64,000 nucleotides of DNA from Massiliimicrobium timonense (GTDB lineage Bacteria; Bacillota_I; Bacilli_A; Erysipelotrichales; Coprobacillaceae): contig NZ_NFLJ01000005.1 of NCBI RefSeq assembly GCF_002160865.1, positions 28,161 through 92,160 on the forward strand, read 5' to 3'. This document shows positions 43,344 to 51,193 of this stretch, in pieces (the stretch's first letter is position 1; the number at the start of each line of letters is the position of its first letter). The notes beneath the pieces were generated by a model that saw only the letters and a list, made by a program, of their open reading frames with translations, ran no database searches and had not been told where the DNA came from. Made by a program: the position numbers and the translations under genes.

Positions 43344-43906
43344 TATAACATTCCTACTAAGTCTAGTGATGGTTTCAATGTTTCTTCACCTGGTTGCCAT
43401 TTAGCAGGGCAAACTTCATCTCCATGTTCAGCAACAAATTGTGAAGCTTGAACACGTCTTAATAATTCATCACTATTACGTCCTACATTTCCTGCAATCA
43501 CTTCATAAGCCACAACTTTTCCTTCTGGATTTAAAATAAATGTTCCTCTCTCAGCCAATCCATCAGCTTCAATATAAACATCCAAATCTTTTGCTAAAGT
43601 GGCTGTTGGATCAGCTAACATTGGATATTGAATTTTTTGAATACGTTTAGATGTATCGTGCCATGCTTTATGAACAAAGTGTGTATCACATGATACTGAA
43701 TAAATTTCACAATTGATTTTCTTAAATTCTTCATATTTATCTGCTAAATCTTCTAATTCTGTTGGACATACAAAAGTAAAATCGGCAGGATAGAAAAATA
43801 AAACATTCCATTTTCCTAAAAGATTTTCTTTTGTAATTTCTTTAAATTCTCCATTTTGATAAGCTTGTGCTTTAAATTCTTTGATTTCTTTTCCAATTAA
43901 TGACAT
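43343..43906 (-). CDS. ahpC: Alkyl hydroperoxide reductase subunit C (2-Cys peroxiredoxin)
   Basis: Reduces H2O2 and organic peroxides. 187 residues with the peroxidatic Cys47 in FYPADFTFVCPTE and the resolving Cys166 in DEVCPAKWQPG; the C-terminal GML tail after the resolving region is typical of AhpC. Followed directly by the AhpF-like reductase. A perfect palindrome in the promoter spacer suggests redox control. Confidence 0.96.
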   Translation of the reverse strand: MSLIGKEIKEFKAQAYQNGEFKEITKENLLGKWNVLFFYPADFTFVCPTELEDLADKYEEFKKINCEIYSVSCDTHFVHKAWHDTSKRIQKIQYPMLADPTATLAKDLDVYIEADGLAERGTFILNPEGKVVAYEVIAGNVGRNSDELLRRVQASQFVAEHGDEVCPAKWQPGEETLKPSLDLVGML

Positions 43907-43958
43907 CGTTTCTACCTCCTATTGTATTTTAAACATTTTTATCTTTTTTATACGATTC

Positions 43959-43984
43959 ATTATAGTTAGCTTTAACTAACTATA
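43959..43984 (-). promoter_or_regulatory. ahpC promoter region with perfect palindrome
   Basis: The dyad TATAGTTAG-N6-CTAACTATA (43961-43984, 9-base arms) overlaps a -10-like TATAAT (43959-43964, minus strand). No consensus -35 is seen. It does not match the PerR box (TTATAATNATTATAA), so another regulator is suggested. Confidence 0.55.
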
Positions 43985-44033
43985 TGCAGTTTAACATACA
44001 ACTTTTTTTTATGCAAACAATATGCACTATAAA

Positions 44034-44056
44034 CAAAAAAAGCTCATTTGAGCTTT
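44034..44056 (-). terminator. Terminator of the YitT gene
   Basis: Palindromic stem AAAGCTCA/TGAGCTTT followed on the minus strand by T6-7, overlapping the yitT-like stop codon. Confidence 0.8.
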
Positions 44057-44906
44057 AAGCATTTCTTTTTTCTAATGTAAAACCTTTTCCTCCTACTTCT
44101 TCTACATGAGATACAATCACAAAGGCAACGGGATCAATTTCATGAATTTTTGCTTTAATGGCAGGTAGCTTACGATAAGGTAAAACAGATAATAATAATT
44201 TAGAATTTTCTTGTGTAAAACCTTTTTCACTGGCAAGGAGTGTGACTCCTGCATCAAATTCATGTAAAATAGATTGTTTAATATCTTCATAATGATCACT
44301 AATAACAGTCAATTGAACTAAACTTGTTCCCTGCGTCAATGTTTTATTTAACACGACAGCTGTAATCATGACAATCATAATTCCATAAATCACATGTGTT
44401 GTATCATTAAACGTAAATTGTAAAACAAGAATAGATAAATCAATACAATTTAAGACAATATGTACAGGAAAACCAAATTTCTTATTAAGAAGAATGGCTA
44501 AAATATCAACCCCACCTGTAGAAGCATTAGCTTTTAAAATGAGTCCAATACCAACGCCAACCAGACAGGCTGCTAAAATAGCTGCCAATAAAGGATCTTC
44601 TAAATAATGGTGAAACATTGAGTGTGTTTCAAAGAATTGTAAAATAATTGGAAAGAGGAATGTGGAAAGCAATGTTGTCATGGCGAATTTTTTTCCAATG
44701 AAAAAGAGTCCAACTAAAAACAAACAGACATTTAAACATCCAACACTTAATGAAACAGGAATATTGAAATAATGATTTAATACATTTCCTATTCCAGAAG
44801 TTCCTCCAACGATAATATGATTTTCTAAAATGAGTGTATTGACTGCGAGAGCAATAAAAATATTTCCAATAATGATATAAACCAGATTTAAGATTTTTTG
44901 TTTCAT
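44055..44906 (-). CDS. YitT family membrane protein (DUF161 + DUF2179)
   Basis: 283 residues. Five to six membrane helices (NLVYIIIGNIFIALAVNTLI first, with IVGGTSGIGNVLNHYF), then a C-terminal cytoplasmic DUF2179 domain (LVQLTVISDHYEDIKQSIL, LPYRKLPAIKAKI, DPVAFVIVSHVEEVGGKGF). The family is widespread in Firmicutes and lacks an assigned substrate. Start moved to the ATG at 44906, since GGGGTG lies just upstream. Divergent from the Crp/Fnr regulator, with which it shares the 87-base promoter region. Confidence 0.85.
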   Translation of the reverse strand: MKQKILNLVYIIIGNIFIALAVNTLILENHIIVGGTSGIGNVLNHYFNIPVSLSVGCLNVCLFLVGLFFIGKKFAMTTLLSTFLFPIILQFFETHSMFHHYLEDPLLAAILAACLVGVGIGLILKANASTGGVDILAILLNKKFGFPVHIVLNCIDLSILVLQFTFNDTTHVIYGIMIVMITAVVLNKTLTQGTSLVQLTVISDHYEDIKQSILHEFDAGVTLLASEKGFTQENSKLLLSVLPYRKLPAIKAKIHEIDPVAFVIVSHVEEVGGKGFTLEKRNA

Positions 44907-44952
44907 ATTCTTCACCCCGAACAAGACTTTATCATATCTTCTTTTTTTAAAA

Positions 44953-44970
44953 TGTAATCTATGTTACAAT
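44953..44970 (+). promoter_or_regulatory. Crp/Fnr-type box TGTAA-N6-TTACA over a -10
   Basis: The palindrome (44953-44968) overlaps TACAAT (44965-44970) just ahead of the Crp/Fnr gene. It has the spacing of family binding sites (TGTGA-N6-TCACA type), so autoregulation is likely. No good -35 is visible upstream (only a T-run). Confidence 0.6.
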
Positions 44971-44993
44971 TAGAAAGAAAAGTGGTGAAGTCA

Positions 44994-45617
44994 ATGGAAT
45001 TAAAAAAAGAATGTTACCTTTATTTTAAAAAAGCAGGTCAAATACAAAACTATCAAAAAACAGACTTAATTTATATGCAAGAAGACGATGCTGATCTTAT
45101 TTACTTGATTATTAAAGGAAAAGTCAGAGTCTATGTGATGAATTCTAATGGCAAGGAAGTCACTGTTGATATTTTAAAAAGTGGTGAAATTTTTGGTGAA
45201 TCTGCTTTGATTCCTCATTCCAAACGTCCTACAACAGTAGAAGCTTTACAGGATGTTCAACTCATTGCCTGTTATCCTGAAAAACTCTATCTCTATTGTC
45301 AGCAATCCCAAGAATTAATGATTTTTATTATGCAATCCATGTCTAAAACATGTGATTATTTAACGGCTATGATGAAAAGATCCTATACTTATAATCGTTA
45401 TGAAAAGGTAGCGGCTTTCCTATTAGATCAAATACAATACGATCAGCAACAGGAAATTTCTTATACTCATGAGGAAATGGCTTCATTACTGGGATTATCA
45501 CGTGTTACAGTGACAAAAGTCTTAAATGAATTTGAAAAAGAAAAAATGATTTTATTACAATATAAAACCATAGTGATTAAAGATAAAAATAAACTGTATT
45601 CGCTTTTACATAAGTGA
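44994..45617 (+). CDS. Crp/Fnr family transcriptional regulator
   Basis: 207 residues: N-terminal cyclic-nucleotide-binding-type beta barrel (IYLIIKGKVRVYVMNSNGKE, GEIFGESALIP, RPTTVEAL) and a C-terminal winged helix-turn-helix (THEEMASLLGLSRVTVTKVLNEF). No Cys cluster for an iron-sulfur centre is present in the N-terminus, so it is not an oxygen-sensing Fnr of the classic kind. The usual cAMP-binding residues are not clearly kept. Start at the ATG at 44994 with GGTG six bases ahead; an ATG 11 codons earlier lies in the promoter. Confidence 0.85.
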   Translation: MELKKECYLYFKKAGQIQNYQKTDLIYMQEDDADLIYLIIKGKVRVYVMNSNGKEVTVDILKSGEIFGESALIPHSKRPTTVEALQDVQLIACYPEKLYLYCQQSQELMIFIMQSMSKTCDYLTAMMKRSYTYNRYEKVAAFLLDQIQYDQQQEISYTHEEMASLLGLSRVTVTKVLNEFEKEKMILLQYKTIVIKDKNKLYSLLHK

Positions 45618-45624
45618 ATACAGT
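45592..45624. terminator. Convergent terminator between crp-like and ubiB-like genes
   Basis: Stem AACTGTATTC/GAATACAGTT spans the ends of both genes, with T-rich sequence on the plus side. It can serve both convergent transcripts. Confidence 0.7.
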
Positions 45625-47219
45625 TATTTCTTTTGTTTTCTTTCTTTTAAAACCGTCAATAATAACCAGATGCCTAATCCAACAGCTGTCATATAACCAA
45701 TAAAACCTAAGGCTGGAATTCCAAAAACTTTTGGTGTCATTTGTGTTGTACACAATAAACTACTTGCCATCAATAAACCTGCACTGACAATACCGACGAC
45801 AAGTTTATTAACCATATGGTTAATAGCATTCATAGGTACACTTGATTCCATCATATCAAGATTAACTTTGAGTCGCCCTTTCATGATCATACGCATGACA
45901 TCGGATAATTGAGCAGGAATATGTAACATATTTTGTGAAGCACTATAAAGATTTTTTATCGCATTGGTCAATTCTTTTTGATAATCTAAATGACAAGAAA
46001 GATGATTTGCAACATGATTAGCCGCAATTTCTATAATACTAATATGGGGATCAATGAGCATGACAGTGCTTTCTATAGTGACTAACCCTCTTGCTAACAT
46101 ACTGACACCTTTTGGCATAGAGATACGATGTTTATGAGCAATCACAAAGATTTCTTGTACAACATCTCCTAAGTTGATATCTGTTAAATCAACTGTTACA
46201 TAATGTTTCATAAAAGTTTCTATATTATCATAAAACAAAGCATAATCAATACGATTATCATGTTCACCTAAAGTCAAAATCACATCAACCAGTTTTTGCG
46301 TATCATTTTGTCCAATCGCTAAAACAGCGTCCTTCATCAAATCTTTATCAGCACGATTCAAAATACCCATCATACCAAAATCAATCCAGACAATCTTTCC
46401 ATCACGAACTCTTAAATTACCTGGATGAGGATCAGCATGAAAAAATCCATCATCTACAATCTGCTTAATATAATTTTCAGCTAGTTTTGCAGCAATTTCT
46501 CTTAAATCATATCCTGCTTCCATTAAATGAATACGATCATCTATTTCAAAACCATCAATATATTCCATCACTAAAACCTTGCTCGTGCTATATTCATCAA
46601 TAATCAGCGGTGCTTCAATATATTGAATATCTTGATGTAAATAAGCAAATTTTCTGGCATAGTGAGCCTCATTTAAAAAATCCATTTCTTCCTTAGCAGT
46701 ATGCCAGAATTCATCTAAAACAATATTTAAATCCACAACACTTCCAAGTACATCATTTAACTTAAGAATCTTTACAGCTTTACGAATCAAGGAAATATCT
46801 CTTTCCATCATTTCGTAAATATCAGGACGTTGAACTTTCACAACAATATGTCGACCATCTTTTAATGTTGCTTTATGAACTTGAGCAATCGAAGCACTTC
46901 CTAAAGGAATCTCATCAAATTCTAAAAAAACATCACTTAATTTTTGATGATATTCATTTTTAATAACACTTTTGACTGTTTCTATACTCATTGAAGCAAC
47001 ATTATCTCTTAATTTCACCAGCTCTCGACAATAACGTTGAGAAAACATATCCTGTCTGGAAGCCATAATTTGACCTATCTTAACAAATGTTGGACCTAAA
47101 TCTTCTAAAATCATTCTAAATTTAACAGGATCAATGCCTTTAGCCAGATGATGTTTTCTCAGTATTGCCAGAATTTGAGCAAGTCGACGTTTTGTACTTA
47201 AACTATTCTTTTGTTTCAT
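45624..47219 (-). CDS. ABC1/UbiB atypical protein kinase
   Basis: 531 residues of the AarF/UbiB/ADCK atypical kinase family. Signature motifs: the KxGQ motif in TFVKIGQIMASR, the Ala-rich loop as PLGSASIAQVHKATL, the ATP lysine VVKVQRP, and the catalytic/metal FFHADPHPGNLRV plus WIDFGMMG. Two membrane helices end the protein. UbiB supports quinone synthesis in Proteobacteria, but in Gram-positives the role is unknown. It follows a phasin-like gene with a 17-base overlap. The start at the ATG at 47219 is chosen over a TTG eight codons earlier, and is not certain. Confidence 0.85.
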   Translation of the reverse strand: MKQKNSLSTKRRLAQILAILRKHHLAKGIDPVKFRMILEDLGPTFVKIGQIMASRQDMFSQRYCRELVKLRDNVASMSIETVKSVIKNEYHQKLSDVFLEFDEIPLGSASIAQVHKATLKDGRHIVVKVQRPDIYEMMERDISLIRKAVKILKLNDVLGSVVDLNIVLDEFWHTAKEEMDFLNEAHYARKFAYLHQDIQYIEAPLIIDEYSTSKVLVMEYIDGFEIDDRIHLMEAGYDLREIAAKLAENYIKQIVDDGFFHADPHPGNLRVRDGKIVWIDFGMMGILNRADKDLMKDAVLAIGQNDTQKLVDVILTLGEHDNRIDYALFYDNIETFMKHYVTVDLTDINLGDVVQEIFVIAHKHRISMPKGVSMLARGLVTIESTVMLIDPHISIIEIAANHVANHLSCHLDYQKELTNAIKNLYSASQNMLHIPAQLSDVMRMIMKGRLKVNLDMMESSVPMNAINHMVNKLVVGIVSAGLLMASSLLCTTQMTPKVFGIPALGFIGYMTAVGLGIWLLLTVLKERKQKK

Positions 47220-47502
47220 TCTTTGCTTTTTGTAATGCCTCAATTTTTGCTTTTAAGGCTTCTAAATCTTCTACGTCCATTTCCTGTAAATCTTTTTCTA
47301 CTGTTTCTACAGTTATAGGTTTTCTTAGTTTTTGAGCAACATTATGTTTTAATTCTTCATTTAAAACTTTTCCTTGTTCAACAGTTAATTCACCTTTTTT
47401 TACTAAATCTTCTACAACTTCTTTAGATTTTTCAGCTGTCACTGCCACAGCACCAATACCAGCTAATAATACTTTTTTTAAATCTTCACTCCAATTATTC
47501 AT
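47203..47502 (-). CDS. Phasin-like coiled-coil protein, 99 residues
   Basis: A short helical, Lys/Glu-rich protein. A small hydrophobic patch (LLAGIGAVAVTAEKSKEVVE) is followed by LVKKGELTVEQGKVLNEEL, similar to PHA-granule phasin/PhaF regulators, and a predicted coiled coil to the end. In many Firmicutes such a gene precedes an ABC1 kinase, as here. Likely a membrane- or lipid-associated partner of the kinase (inference). Confidence 0.65.
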   Translation of the reverse strand: MNNWSEDLKKVLLAGIGAVAVTAEKSKEVVEDLVKKGELTVEQGKVLNEELKHNVAQKLRKPITVETVEKDLQEMDVEDLEALKAKIEALQKAKNETKE

Positions 47503-47579
47503 AACAAAATTCCTCCTTTGATATCTCTATTTTACTACGAATTTCTACAAATGTGTAGTTTAACAAAACGTGAAATAAA

Positions 47580-47620
47580 AAAGGCGATACAAATCATATC
47601 TCATGATTATATATCGCCCA
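47580..47620 (-). terminator. Terminator of the surface-protein gene
   Basis: Outer stem GGCGATA/TATCGCC with a nested AATCAT/ATGATT, then on the minus strand TTTTTT. It lies a few bases after the stop codon of the surface protein. Confidence 0.85.
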
Positions 47621-47628
47621 TAAACTCA

Positions 47629-49485
47629 TTATTTATTTAATAATTTTTCTCTTTTTTTATTAAGAACGACAATTCCAGCTCCTACAACAGATAAAGAAAG
47701 CATTAAACCATATAAAATAGTTTGTGAATTATCATCTGTCTTCACTGTTTTATCACTTTCAGCAGGTTTTTGTTCTGGTTTGTTTGTTGTATCTTGAACT
47801 GGTTTATCTGTATCTTCTGGATTTGGAGTTACAGTTACATCAATATTTTTATCCCAAATCATATAAATTGTTGTATCTTCATTAAATGGTACATTTGCTT
47901 TTAAAACTTGTGTTCCTTCAACATCTAAGAAGAATCCTTTAAATGTATATCCTTCAAAGTTGAAACCATCTTTCATTGAATCTAATTCTTTTAAATCAGC
48001 TTCACTTAAAACTGATCCTTTTGCAATTCCTTTAATTTGAGTATCTTCTAATGTTAAACCTAATTCTTCTAAGTTGACTTCTTTACCATCAACAATAGCT
48101 TTCATTGTAATTGTAATTGTTTCTTGTTCTGGTTTTGAATCTTCGACTGGAGTCGTTGGATCAGTTGGTTGTGTTGGTTCTGTAATCACACCATTATTAA
48201 CAGTCACTTCTTTATTATTCATAGTAACTGTAACAGTTTCTGGTAAATTCACTACATTTTCTAATAAAATTGAATCTTGTTTATCAGCATCAACATAATA
48301 TAATCCTACAGAATTTTTTGGTGATGTAATAACGATTGATGCGTTTTTTGCAACCGTTAATGTTGGTTCTGTTCCAAATCTGTTATCAATATTAATTCCA
48401 CCCCAAGAGTTTTCCCCTAATTGTAATATTGTCAACGCATTTAATTCAAGTTTTCCACCATTCAATACAATAGCAGCTCCACCTGCAGTCTTTCTGTTAT
48501 CAATCTCTAATCCATCAGTTTTAACATCGACACCATAAATATGTAAACCACTCTTTGTTGATTCATCAGTGACAATCTTGAGAGTATTTAATTCAACACC
48601 ATCTGAAGTCACAGTGATAACATTATCTTTTGTCGTGAAATTATCAGCAACAAATGCACCGCCCTCACCATAGATTGCCATTGGTTCATTAATGTTAAAC
48701 GTTTCTTTTAATTGAATATCTTCTCTGAGACGAACAACCGTTACATCTTGACCTTGATTATGTTTTGCATTGACAAAATCAACCAAATCATTTGCATTAA
48801 CAAATGCATGTTGTTCTTTTCCATTTTTATCTATTGTTTCTACAACAGATAACTTCAATGAAGAAACTAAAGCATTATTTTCACTGCATACGACTGATTG
48901 AGTAGGGTTGTTGTCAAGTGTTTGACAATCAATTGTTCCATCACTAAAATAAGCCTTTGCAAGATTTCCATCAACATTAATACCATACCAAGAATTTTGT
49001 CCTAAAGACATCTTATTAACACCAGTAAAAGATGCTTCGGATTGATTAATAATCACTGGTGCTCCAGCACTCGCTTCTTCATGATCAAATGTAGAATTAC
49101 TAATAGTCACGTTCGCTCCACCATTAATTGATAGTAAGTTTTTTGTCTTAGTATTCGCTACAAAAGTGACATCATTAAATTCATACTCTTCTTGACTATC
49201 AATATTTATCAGATTAGCCAAATAACCCGTACCTGGATTTGCCCTTTCATCAATAATTGTCTTTGGTATTGGATTAGTTTCCATAGGTTCAGTAATAGTA
49301 AAAGAACCCGTTATTCGAATTTCACCATCTGTCTCGTTTTCAAATGCCTCTTTAAATGCTTCAGCAGTAGAAACTTCCTTAAAAGCAACATCACCTGCTG
49401 CATATGCAGTTCCAGCAGTTAGACAAAGTCCAAGCATCATGACAAATGACAAACCTAATGCTAAAATTTTTCTTGTCTTTTTCAT
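47629..49485 (-). CDS. Large secreted surface protein with parallel beta-helix and InlB-type repeat
   Basis: 618 residues. A signal peptide (KKTRKILALGLSFVMMLGLC, cut near AYAAG). The body (about 40-400) has short strand-turn repeats typical of right-handed beta-helix (pectate-lyase-like) adhesins or polysaccharide-binding proteins. Then a Pro/Thr linker (TQPTDPTTPVEDSKPEQE), an InlB-type beta-grasp domain (ITMKAIVDGKEVNLEELG to FKGFFLDVEGTQ), a second linker, and a membrane anchor (ILYGLMLSLSVVGAGIVVLN) with basic tail. No LPxTG is seen (the region reads KTDDNSQT). The start with GGGAGG was chosen at 49485. Expression may be phase-variable. Confidence 0.8.
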   Translation of the reverse strand: MKKTRKILALGLSFVMMLGLCLTAGTAYAAGDVAFKEVSTAEAFKEAFENETDGEIRITGSFTITEPMETNPIPKTIIDERANPGTGYLANLINIDSQEEYEFNDVTFVANTKTKNLLSINGGANVTISNSTFDHEEASAGAPVIINQSEASFTGVNKMSLGQNSWYGINVDGNLAKAYFSDGTIDCQTLDNNPTQSVVCSENNALVSSLKLSVVETIDKNGKEQHAFVNANDLVDFVNAKHNQGQDVTVVRLREDIQLKETFNINEPMAIYGEGGAFVADNFTTKDNVITVTSDGVELNTLKIVTDESTKSGLHIYGVDVKTDGLEIDNRKTAGGAAIVLNGGKLELNALTILQLGENSWGGINIDNRFGTEPTLTVAKNASIVITSPKNSVGLYYVDADKQDSILLENVVNLPETVTVTMNNKEVTVNNGVITEPTQPTDPTTPVEDSKPEQETITITMKAIVDGKEVNLEELGLTLEDTQIKGIAKGSVLSEADLKELDSMKDGFNFEGYTFKGFFLDVEGTQVLKANVPFNEDTTIYMIWDKNIDVTVTPNPEDTDKPVQDTTNKPEQKPAESDKTVKTDDNSQTILYGLMLSLSVVGAGIVVLNKKREKLLNK

Positions 49486-49563
49486 TGTATATCCTCCCAT
49501 AATATTCAGTAAAATAAAAACTAACAAAGCACCAGAACCATTCTTTATTATTGTTTGTATTCT

Positions 49564-49604
49564 ACTATAAATATAGTACCCCCCCCCTCGTGTATTTTTG
49601 TCAA
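49564..49604 (-). promoter_or_regulatory. Promoter with a G9 tract in the spacer (phase-variable candidate)
   Basis: Minus-strand -35 TTGACA (49599-49604) and -10 TACTAT (49573-49578) are 20 bases apart because a run of nine G (C on plus, 49579-49587) lies in the spacer. A second -10-like TATAGT (49564-49569) is further down. The consensus spacer is 17, so losing three G would restore optimal spacing. Confidence 0.65.
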
Positions 49605-49676
49605 TGAAATTTCATTTTTAAAAAAATAATCTTCATTGATCGTATTCATTTGAAATATAATCTACAACAAAATAAA

Positions 49677-49701
49677 AGCAAGATAAATCTCATATCTTGC
49701 T
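49677..49701 (-). terminator. Terminator of the pRiA4b-like gene
   Basis: Stem AGCAAGAT/ATCTTGCT with a nine-base loop, then TTTTATTTT on the minus strand. It lies between the surface-protein promoter and the pRiA4b-like gene stop. Confidence 0.75.
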
Positions 49702-49714
49702 CTCATCATAAATT

Positions 49715-50128
49715 TTATTCATACCAATCATCATAATCAGGGTATTGAGAAATATATCCCTTAGATTTGATAATACGTGGCTCAAAACTTTCCTTGACTT
49801 CAATAATATTTAACACTCTAATATGAAATATCCAGTCATCCCCAAAATCATAATGAAGTAAAAATTTCTGACCATTATAAAGTCCAAGCTCATCAAGAGC
49901 GATATCCGTTGATGGTTCTTGCTCCATCATAGTTGCATAATATGCATCAGTACTATGTTGATGATTATCCATACAAAATTCATATAAATGCTCATCTATG
50001 AAATCAAAAGCATCTAAGATAGTCTTACATAATTGATCTAATGTTTCATCCCCACAGATTTCAATATTTCGATAGACATCACGTCCTTTACCTTCAGGAT
50101 AGACCTTTATAGAATATTGTGTACTCAT
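49715..50128 (-). CDS. pRiA4b ORF-3-like / IS1096 TnpR-type protein
   Basis: 137 residues of the plasmid pRiA4b ORF-3-like family: YSIKVYPEGKGRDVYRNIEI at the start, DFIDEHLYEFCMD, and the hallmark FLLHYDFGDDWIFHIRV followed by the acidic end DYDDWYE. The family occurs as an accessory gene in plasmids and near IS1096, with no proven function. Two adjacent ATGs exist; the second (50128) has the better Shine-Dalgarno spacing. Confidence 0.75.
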   Translation of the reverse strand: MSTQYSIKVYPEGKGRDVYRNIEICGDETLDQLCKTILDAFDFIDEHLYEFCMDNHQHSTDAYYATMMEQEPSTDIALDELGLYNGQKFLLHYDFGDDWIFHIRVLNIIEVKESFEPRIIKSKGYISQYPDYDDWYE

Positions 50129-50166
50129 CATATACCTCTTTTCTATAAAATAGCAACACTATGGTT

Positions 50167-51063
50167 TTAAAGTTTTTGTGGATATAATCCTTTCTCCACT
50201 AATAATTGTATATTGTCTTTGACATAATCTTTATCTTCTTTATATGTTACACCAAACCATTCATCATGTGATTTTAATGCTGTGACTTTGGCTTTATTGT
50301 TATGTAATAAATCACCTATGATCGTTGGTAACAAATATTCAGCTTTAAGATTATCAGATACTGTTTCTGCTAGAAAATCATCAAATCCCTTTTCTAGAAT
50401 ATCAAAGAATTCTGGATATAACCCCCACATATTCATTGATACTGCTGAATCCAAATCTATCTCTTTTCCTTCTACTATTGCTTTTCCATCAATCTTTTCA
50501 ATATTATGTGTTTCAACAATATCTACCAATTGGTCATCTTTGACTTGACATACACCTCTTGTCACTCCACCATTATCGCTTAATGTATTTTTCAAGATAA
50601 ATCCAACCATACATATTGGCATTGGATCTTTAGGATGTTCCTGTGTCAAATAACGATAAGCTTCCTGATAAGCTTCTCTACCATAATAGTCATCTGCATT
50701 AATGACAAGAAACGGTTCATGAACAAGTTCTTTACAAGCTAAAATGGCTTGTCCAGTTCCCCAAGGTTTTGTACGTCCTGTAAATTTATCCTTATATTGT
50801 TCAGGAATATCGTCTATTTCTTGAAAGGCATATTCAACATGTACTTTTTTCTTCATTCTTTGACCAATGATTTCATCAAAATCTTTTTCTAAATCTTTTC
50901 TAATGACAAAGACAACTTTATTGAATCCAGCTTCTAAAGCATCATAAATAGAATAATCCATGATGATTTCTCCATTTGGTCCTACTGGTTCTAACTGTTT
51001 GATTCCACCTCCAAATCGACTTCCTATTCCTGCCGCCATTACGACAAGTGTAACATTATTCAT
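50167..51063 (-). CDS. Nucleotidyltransferase, sugar-phosphate type
   Basis: 298 residues with the NTP-transferase fold: VVMAAGIGSRFGGGIKQLEP (nucleotide loop, GxGxRxG plus Lys), KPWGTGQAILACKE, and the metal-binding DDYYGR in INADDYYGREAYQEAYR. It resembles GalU/RmlA-type enzymes but with a distinct C-terminal part (MNMWGLYPEFFDILEKGF, then WFGVTYKEDKDYV). It may activate a sugar or polyol for wall polymers. Start at the ATG at 51063; the GGAG is nine bases upstream, and a TTG three codons earlier is possible. Sits next to the LCP and exopolysaccharide genes. Confidence 0.8.
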   Translation of the reverse strand: MNNVTLVVMAAGIGSRFGGGIKQLEPVGPNGEIIMDYSIYDALEAGFNKVVFVIRKDLEKDFDEIIGQRMKKKVHVEYAFQEIDDIPEQYKDKFTGRTKPWGTGQAILACKELVHEPFLVINADDYYGREAYQEAYRYLTQEHPKDPMPICMVGFILKNTLSDNGGVTRGVCQVKDDQLVDIVETHNIEKIDGKAIVEGKEIDLDSAVSMNMWGLYPEFFDILEKGFDDFLAETVSDNLKAEYLLPTIIGDLLHNNKAKVTALKSHDEWFGVTYKEDKDYVKDNIQLLVEKGLYPQKL

Positions 51064-51155
51064 ATTATTCAACTCCTTAAATTATTTCTCGAAAATAATT
51101 ATATCAATTTATTGACTTTATCACAACAAAATAAACATAATTTAACAAAAACTAA

Positions 51156-51185
51156 ACAAAAAGAGGCATCAGAAGACACCCCTTT
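51156..51185 (-). terminator. Terminator of LCP copy 2
   Basis: Stem AAAGGGGTGTC/GATGCCTCTTT with G-U pairs and T5 on the minus strand, a few bases after the LCP stop codon. Confidence 0.65.
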
Positions 51186-51193
51186 CAATAATT

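Noticed and set aside
48074..48298. Plus-strand frame within the surface-protein gene
   Set aside because: Antisense to the linker/beta-grasp region with no support.
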